Source: Comamonadaceae bacterium UBA2121
GTDB lineage: Bacteria; Pseudomonadota; Gammaproteobacteria; Burkholderiales; Burkholderiaceae_C
Assembly (NCBI GenBank): GCA_002331385.1
Contig: DCYB01000004.1
Coordinates: 190,018-254,017, forward strand
Length of the DNA: 64,000 nt
Direction of reading: 5' to 3'
Below, one piece after another: positions 59,028 to 64,000 of the stretch. The translations under genes and the position numbers were made by a program. Numbering within the stretch: position 1 is the first letter of the stretch; each line of letters starts with the position of its first letter. A model generated the notes under the pieces. That model had not been told where the DNA came from. It did no database searches and saw only the letters and a program-made list of their open reading frames with translations.

Positions 59028-59209
59028 GCCATGCCTGCCGAACGCTTGTGGCCGGGCGCTGCAAGCGTTCGCCCTATTGGACTGCGCTCCCCCATGCCAG
59101 CACGGCCCTTCAGGCAAGGCCATGCAACGACGCTTGAAGGGCTGCATTGGCGGCCTCTCACACGATTGACCCATCGAAGCCGCAAGGCCTCGTCAGCCCA
59201 AGAAAAAAC

Positions 59210-60070
59210 ATGAGCATCTACTTGCTTCAGACGATCAACGGGGTGGGCATTGGAATGCTCTACTTCCTGCTGGCAGTGGGTCTTTCCATCGTTTTCGGCC
59301 TGCTGCGCTTCGTGAACTTTGCCCACGGCACTTTCTACCTGCTGGGCGCCTACTTCTGCTACCAGATGACGCAGTGGGGCATGGGCTTCTGGCTGTCGCT
59401 GGTGGTCGTGCCCGTCGTCGTCGGTGCGCTGGGGTGGATCACCGAAAAGCTCATCCTGCGCCACGTGTATGCCAAGCCGCACGAGTTCCACATCCTCGTC
59501 ACCGTGGGCCTTGCGCTGATCGTGCAAGAAGTCGTCATCATGATCTGGGGCCCGCTGGGCGATAGCGTGGCCGTACCCGACATGCTGAACGGCGTGGTGA
59601 TGTGGGGCAGCTTCATCTATCCCAAATACCGGCTGTTCGTGATCGGTTTTACCGCCGTGCTCGCCGTCATCATCTGGTGGGTGCTCGAAGGTACACGCCT
59701 TGGCAGCGCCGTGCGTGCTGGCAGTGAATCGACCGAGATGGTGTCGCTGCTGGGCATGAACGTGTTCGGTATTTTCTCGCTCGTGTTTGCACTGGGCGTG
59801 GGCACGGCGGCGCTGGCGGGCGTGCTGGCCGCGCCCATCCGGGGGGTGAGCCCGTTCATGGGCGTGGAAGCACTGGCCGTGGCCTTTGTGGTTGTGGTCG
59901 TGGGCGGGCTGGGCAGCTTCAGCGGTGCGCTGGTGGGCGGCCTGCTGATCGGCATCGTGCAAAGCCTGATGAGCACAATCTGGCCCGAAGGTGCAAGCCT
60001 GATGATTTACGTCGCAATGGCGGCCGTGCTGCTGCTGCGTCCCAACGGCCTGCTGGGCCGCGCCGTCTGA
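59210..60070 (+). CDS. Branched-chain-type ABC permease LivH-like
   Basis: 286-residue inner-membrane permease. Typical LivH stretch: MSIYLLQTINGVGIGMLYFL, LAVGLSIVFGLLRFVNFAHG, then VRAGSESTEMVSLLGMNVFG and VVVGGLGSFSGALVGGLLIG. It forms the channel with LivM. Start ATG 59210 after a purine-rich leader; it lies 182 bp after the binding-protein gene, with no gene between. Confidence 0.95.
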   Translation: MSIYLLQTINGVGIGMLYFLLAVGLSIVFGLLRFVNFAHGTFYLLGAYFCYQMTQWGMGFWLSLVVVPVVVGALGWITEKLILRHVYAKPHEFHILVTVGLALIVQEVVIMIWGPLGDSVAVPDMLNGVVMWGSFIYPKYRLFVIGFTAVLAVIIWWVLEGTRLGSAVRAGSESTEMVSLLGMNVFGIFSLVFALGVGTAALAGVLAAPIRGVSPFMGVEALAVAFVVVVVGGLGSFSGALVGGLLIGIVQSLMSTIWPEGASLMIYVAMAAVLLLRPNGLLGRAV

Positions 60071-60078
60071 GGTCCACC

Positions 60079-61068
60079 ATGTCCAAGCACGTTCAATTCC
60101 TCATTGCGCTGGCCATCGTCGTGGCGATGCCGCTGTTCATGAAATCCGGCTCACTCGCGAGCGAGGTGCTGATCTACGGTCTGGCCGCCATGGGCTGCAA
60201 TTTGCTGCTCGGCTATACCGGCCTGCTCTCGTTCGGCCAGGGCGTATTCTTTGGTCTGGGCAGCTACACGCTGGGCATCCTGCTCACGCGCCTGCCGATT
60301 CCGATGCCGGTGGCCTTGCTCAGCGCGGTGCTGTTGGGCGCGCTCGGCGCGGCCATCGTCGGCTGGGTAGCCATCCGCCAGCGCGGCACGTATTTTGTGA
60401 TGCTCACGCTGGCGTTTTCGCAGATGTTCTATTTCATCGCCTACAGCGCCTCCGGCCTGACGGGCGGTGACAACGGCCTGATGGACATCCCGCGCAAATC
60501 GATCTCGGTCGCGGGCCACACGCTGGTGCCGCTGGAGACGCCTTGGCAGTACTACGGCTTTGTGGCGGTGATTTTCCTTATCGTCTACTGGTTGCTGCGG
60601 CGCGTGAGCGATTCGATCTTTGGCCGCACCCTGCTGGCCGTGCGCGACAACGACGAACGCGCTGCCGCCGTGGGCTACAACCTGCGCTTGCTGAAGCTGC
60701 AGGCCTTCGTCATCTCGGGCGCGGTCACCGGGCTTGCCGGTGGCTTGCACGCGTTGATGACGGGCATTGCGCCGCTGTCGAATGCCGAGTACCACACCAG
60801 CGAAATGATCCTCGTGATGACAGTGATCGGCGGCACCGGCAACCTGCTGGCGTCGCTGCTGGGTGCCGCGTTCTACGTGCTGCTGGGCGACTGGCTGTCC
60901 ACCCTGTGGCCGCGCTGGCTGTTGCTGCTGGGCGTCGTGCTGATGGTGGTGAGTCTGGGTCTGCAGGGTGGTCTGTGGGGTCTGTGCCAGAAGCTGTGGC
61001 AACGGGTGCGCGGCGGCAGCCACAAGCCAGCGGATGCGGCAGCCGGTGCGAAGGGAGGCCACGCATGA
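60079..61068 (+). CDS. Branched-chain-type ABC permease LivM-like
   Basis: 329 residues with about nine membrane segments. Marks: GLAAMGCNLLLGYTGLLSFG, QGVFFGLGSYTLGILLTRLP, TYFVMLTLAFSQMFYFIAYS, the EAA-like loop FGRTLLAVRDNDERAAAVGY, and VISGAVTGLAGGLHALMTGI. Pairs with LivH. It starts 8 bp after livH and its stop overlaps the LivG start (ATGA, 61065-61068). Confidence 0.95.
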   Translation: MSKHVQFLIALAIVVAMPLFMKSGSLASEVLIYGLAAMGCNLLLGYTGLLSFGQGVFFGLGSYTLGILLTRLPIPMPVALLSAVLLGALGAAIVGWVAIRQRGTYFVMLTLAFSQMFYFIAYSASGLTGGDNGLMDIPRKSISVAGHTLVPLETPWQYYGFVAVIFLIVYWLLRRVSDSIFGRTLLAVRDNDERAAAVGYNLRLLKLQAFVISGAVTGLAGGLHALMTGIAPLSNAEYHTSEMILVMTVIGGTGNLLASLLGAAFYVLLGDWLSTLWPRWLLLLGVVLMVVSLGLQGGLWGLCQKLWQRVRGGSHKPADAAAGAKGGHA

Positions 61069-61862
61069 GCACGCCACAACCCACCTTGCCGCAAGCCGGT
61101 CCCGTGCTGCTGGAGGCCGCAGGCGTCGAAAAGCGCTATGACAAGTTCGTCGCGCTGGGCGGCGTGGACATCCGCGTGCGCGCCAATACGGTGCACTCCG
61201 TGATCGGCCCGAATGGCGCCGGCAAGACCACCCTGTTCCACATGCTTACCGGCACCAAAACAGTGAGTGGCGGAAAAATCATGTTTGATGGGCATGACGT
61301 AACGCGCGAGCCGGACTATGTACGTGTGCGCCGCGGCATGGCACGCTCCTTTCAGGTGACGAGCCTGTTTCTGACGCTGCCGGTGCGGGAGAATCTGCGG
61401 CTGGCCGCGCAGGGCGTGGCCCCGACGCAAGCGCTCAACTGCTGGAGTGCGCCGGTGGGCAAGCTCTCCAGTGCCGACACCATCGCCAGCGTGCTGGCGC
61501 GCGTGGGCATGGAGCGCTTTGCCGATACGCCCGCAGGCAATCTGTCGCACGGACAGCAGCGGCGGCTGGAGGTCGGCATGGCGCTGGCGGCGCGGCCCAA
61601 GGCGATCTTTCTGGACGAGCCCACCTCGGGCATGGGCATCGATGACCTTGACGAGATGAAGCACCTCATCCAGAGCCTGAAGAAGGACCACACAGTGGTG
61701 CTCATCGAGCACAACATGAGCATCGTAATGGACATCTCCGACACGGTCACCGTAATGCAGCAAGGGCGCGTGCTGGCCGAAGGCTTGCCGGGCGACATCC
61801 GCAACGATGAGCGCGTGCGCAAGGCCTATCTGGGCAACATGATCACCGGAGGCAAGGCATGA
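61065..61862 (+). CDS. Branched-chain-type ABC ATPase LivG-like
   Basis: 265-residue ATPase. Walker A VIGPNGAGKTTLFHMLTGTK, the LivG segment MARSFQVTSLFLTLPVRENL, signature LSHGQQRRLEVGMALAARPK, Walker B AIFLDEPTSGMGIDDLDEMK and the H-loop VVLIEHNMSIVMDISDTVTV. ATG 61065 is chosen because it overlaps the LivM stop; the stop overlaps the LivF start. Energises the transporter with LivF. Confidence 0.96.
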   Translation: MSTPQPTLPQAGPVLLEAAGVEKRYDKFVALGGVDIRVRANTVHSVIGPNGAGKTTLFHMLTGTKTVSGGKIMFDGHDVTREPDYVRVRRGMARSFQVTSLFLTLPVRENLRLAAQGVAPTQALNCWSAPVGKLSSADTIASVLARVGMERFADTPAGNLSHGQQRRLEVGMALAARPKAIFLDEPTSGMGIDDLDEMKHLIQSLKKDHTVVLIEHNMSIVMDISDTVTVMQQGRVLAEGLPGDIRNDERVRKAYLGNMITGGKA

Positions 61863-62569
61863 GCGCAGCGCTTCTTCAGGTGGACAACGTCCACGCACAC
61901 TATGGCAAGAGCCACGTTCTGCAGGGCGTGCGCATGCACGTCGCCGACGGCGAACTGGTCACCCTGCTCGGGCGCAACGGCGCGGGCAAGACCACCACGC
62001 TCAAATGCATCGCCGGAGCCATGGCGCCCACACAAGGGCAAGTGCAGTTTGCCGGCCAGGTAACGAGCAAGCTGGCGACGCATCAGGTGGCGCAGCGCGG
62101 CATCTGCCTTGTGCCGGAGCATCGCGGCATCTTCAAACTGCTGACGGTGGAAGAAAACCTGATGCTCGGCCAACGCAAGAAGTCGCCGTGGCAACTGGAC
62201 GACGTCTACCAGATCTTCCCGCGCCTCAAGGAGCGTCGCACGAACGGCGGCGGCCAACTCTCGGGCGGCGAGCAGCAGATGCTCTCCATTGGCCGCGCGC
62301 TGATGAACGCACCGCGCCTGTTGATGCTGGACGAACCGGTGGAAGGCCTGGCGCCGGTGATCGTGGAAGAGATCGTGGCGCAGCTCAAGGTCATCAAGGC
62401 CTCGGGCGTCTCCATCCTGCTGGTGGAGCAGAACCTGGAGGTCTGCACGCAACTGGCAGATCGCCACTACATCATTGAACAAGGAGCCATCGTGCACGAG
62501 GCCAGCAACGCCGAGTTCTTGGCGGACGATGCGGTGAAGGACCGCTACCTCGGCGTCGGTATGGCCTGA
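61859..62569 (+). CDS. Branched-chain-type ABC ATPase LivF-like
   Basis: 236-residue ATPase. Walker A LLGRNGAGKTTTLKCIAGAM, GICLVPEHRGIFKLLTVEEN (LivF hallmark), signature LSGGEQQMLSIGRALMNAPR, Walker B LLMLDEPVEGLAPVIVEEIV and ILLVEQNLEVCTQLADRHYI. Overlaps LivG by 4 bp (61859-61862) and is followed 17 bp later by the M81 peptidase gene. Confidence 0.96.
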   Translation: MSAALLQVDNVHAHYGKSHVLQGVRMHVADGELVTLLGRNGAGKTTTLKCIAGAMAPTQGQVQFAGQVTSKLATHQVAQRGICLVPEHRGIFKLLTVEENLMLGQRKKSPWQLDDVYQIFPRLKERRTNGGGQLSGGEQQMLSIGRALMNAPRLLMLDEPVEGLAPVIVEEIVAQLKVIKASGVSILLVEQNLEVCTQLADRHYIIEQGAIVHEASNAEFLADDAVKDRYLGVGMA

Positions 62570-62586
62570 CGGAGCAGCCAATCACC

Positions 62587-64000
62587 ATGAGCAAGCCAGC
62601 AAAGCGATTTCTCATTGCACGACTGAACCACGAGACCAACACGTTCTCGCCCGTGCCCACGCCCATCGAGGCGTTTGCCCCCACTTACGGCGACGAGGCC
62701 TATCGCGCCAACAAGGGCATGCGCACGGCGATGGCCGCATTCATCGAGCTGGCGCAGGCCGAAGGCGCCACGCTGGTGACGCCCGTATCGGCCATGGCCA
62801 ATCCCAGCGGGGCCGTGCATGCGGCGGCGCATGACGCGCTGACGCAGCGCATCCTTGACGCCGTTCCCGGGTGCGACGCCATCCTGCTCGACCTGCACGG
62901 CGCGATGGTGGCGGAGAACAGCGACGACGGCGAGGGCGATCTGCTCGAACGCGTACGCGCTGCCGCGCCCGGTGTGCCGATTGGTGTGGCGCTGGATTTG
63001 CACGGCAACATCACGGAGAAGATGGTGCGCAATGCGGATGTGATGGTGGGATTCAAAACCTACCCGCACATCGACATGTATGAAACCGGCGAGCACGCGG
63101 GCCGCCTGCTGCTGCAGATGTGGCGCGGCGAGGCGCAATACGAGGTGATCTGGAAGCAGTTGCCGCTGATGAGCCACACGCTGCGCAGCACCACGCTCAA
63201 CGGCCCCATGCGCGATGCCTGCGAGCGCGCCAGGCAGTTGGAGCAGCAGGAGCACCTGCCTGCGGTGACGGTGTTTGGCGGCTTCTCGCTGGCGGACATT
63301 CCTGCGCCGTGCGTGAGCGTGGTGGCCACCTGCCGCACGGGTGCTCAGGAAGTGTCACGCGCGCAAGCCATCATCGACCGCTTCGCCGATGACAGCATCT
63401 GGCAGCGGCGTGACGAATTCATTTACCGCAGCGAGCCGCTGGCCGACTCGCTGGCCCGCGCGCAACAGCTGGCCGAAGGCGCGAGCCGTCCGGTGTTGCT
63501 GCTCGACCATGGCGACAACTGCATGTCCGGCGGCACCTGCGACACCATGGACGTGCTGCAAACTGCGCTGCAACTGGGCATGGAGGGCATCGCCGTGGGC
63601 CCGCTGTGCGACCCCAAGGCCGTGGCGCAAATGGTGGCTGCCGGTGAAGGCGCGCAGATCGACATTGCGCTGGGCAACAAGCGCTCGCTCGCGCACCTGG
63701 GCATGGACAAGCGGCCCATGTCGCTGCGCGGCACAGTGCGGCGCATCAGCGATGGCAAGTACGTCGTCTCTGGCCCGATCTACAACGGCATGGAATGCCA
63801 CATGGGCCGCACCGTGCTGCTGGACATCGGCCCGGCGCAAATAGTGGTCACCGAGCAGACGCATGAGCCGTGGGATCTGGGCGTGTTCCACTGCGTCGGC
63901 GTGGACCCGACCCAGGCGCGCTACTTGCTGCTCAAGTCGCGCATGTATTGCCGCCCGGTGTTCGTGCCGCTGTCTGCCGGATTAGTGGAATGTGACAGCC
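62587..64000 (+). CDS. M81-family metallopeptidase (MlrC-like), 3' end beyond window
   Basis: 471 codons visible, stop not reached. The MlrC N-terminal domain has ARLNHETNTFSPVPTPIEAF, AILLDLHGAMVAENSDDGEG, VALDLHGNITEKMVRNADVM and FKTYPHIDMYETGEHAGRLL, with the Asp/His metal ligands of the family; the C-terminal domain has LLLDHGDNCMSGGTCDTMDV. MlrC was described in microcystin breakdown, but most members act on unknown peptides or amides. It is the last visible gene of the liv operon, so it probably acts on what the transporter imports. Start ATG 62587, 17 bp after livF. Confidence 0.92.
   Translation, partial: MSKPAKRFLIARLNHETNTFSPVPTPIEAFAPTYGDEAYRANKGMRTAMAAFIELAQAEGATLVTPVSAMANPSGAVHAAAHDALTQRILDAVPGCDAILLDLHGAMVAENSDDGEGDLLERVRAAAPGVPIGVALDLHGNITEKMVRNADVMVGFKTYPHIDMYETGEHAGRLLLQMWRGEAQYEVIWKQLPLMSHTLRSTTLNGPMRDACERARQLEQQEHLPAVTVFGGFSLADIPAPCVSVVATCRTGAQEVSRAQAIIDRFADDSIWQRRDEFIYRSEPLADSLARAQQLAEGASRPVLLLDHGDNCMSGGTCDTMDVLQTALQLGMEGIAVGPLCDPKAVAQMVAAGEGAQIDIALGNKRSLAHLGMDKRPMSLRGTVRRISDGKYVVSGPIYNGMECHMGRTVLLDIGPAQIVVTEQTHEPWDLGVFHCVGVDPTQARYLLLKSRMYCRPVFVPLSAGLVECDS

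Noticed and set aside
1..64000. CRISPR arrays, tRNA or rRNA genes, insertion sequences
   Set aside because: No regularly spaced repeats, tRNA cloverleaf sequences, rRNA segments or transposase genes with terminal inverted repeats were seen on reading the window.

Overview
This window is high-GC chromosomal DNA from a betaproteobacterium of the order Burkholderiales, most likely the Comamonadaceae (Acidovorax/Comamonas/Delftia type). This is inferred from gene order (uvrA divergent from an MFS gene, then ssb), four orphan Bug/TctC-type periplasmic binding proteins, and the many acyl-CoA and organic-acid catabolic operons. No rRNA, tRNA or CRISPR array was seen.

Layout. 1-3262: core genes uvrA (partial), an MFS transporter and ssb, closed by a strong terminator. 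3263-15770: an accessory island with lower and more varied GC, packed with defence-type genes. It holds an integrase N-terminal remnant overlapping a frameshifted RecD2-like helicase gene; an OLD-type ATPase/TOPRIM nuclease and a UvrD-like helicase (together Gabija-like); an XRE regulator overlapping an HNH nuclease; a broken remnant of a large protein; a DUF3800 protein divergent from AbiH; and a HEPN/RES-domain protein. 15775-18899: core lldP and mnmA. 19151-29096: an organic-acid block with a porin, a LysR regulator, an acyl-CoA synthetase relic, tcuA-tcuB, a class II aldolase, two Bug proteins and a 2-hydroxyacid dehydrogenase. It lies between mnmA and a NUDIX gene that are often neighbours in related genomes. 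29173-34412: NUDIX, GNAT, riboflavin synthase, a phytase-like esterase and an FAD amine oxidase-like protein. 34424-39194: a membrane-associated cluster of an aminopropyltransferase fused to membrane helices, DUF350, DUF4178 and SPFH-SHOCT proteins. 39383-39652: DUF2061 protein.

39781-48879: an IclR regulator divergent from an eight-gene acyl-CoA operon (Bug, carboxyltransferase, biotin carrier, enoyl-CoA hydratase/3-hydroxyacyl-CoA dehydrogenase fusion, DUF35 protein, thiolase-like protein and both CoA-transferase subunits) in which most junctions are 4-bp ATGA overlaps. 48901-53179: a LysR regulator divergent from a beta-alanine:pyruvate-type transaminase and mmsA, which together suit degradation of beta-alanine or a similar amine to acetyl-CoA. 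53446-55050: a decayed type I restriction-modification locus (internally deleted hsdM, intact rhuM, hsdS tail). 55551-64000: an orphan Bug gene, then a FadR-type regulator divergent from a complete branched-chain-type ABC transporter (livK-H-M-G-F) followed by an M81 (MlrC-like) peptidase that runs off the end.

The best candidate for an undescribed system is the RecD2-OLD-UvrD gene set at 3330-8823. The OLD and UvrD genes alone look like Gabija; the added RecD2-type helicase, joined to an integrase stub by an ATGA overlap, is what needs testing. Family names come from recognition of motifs, not from database searches.
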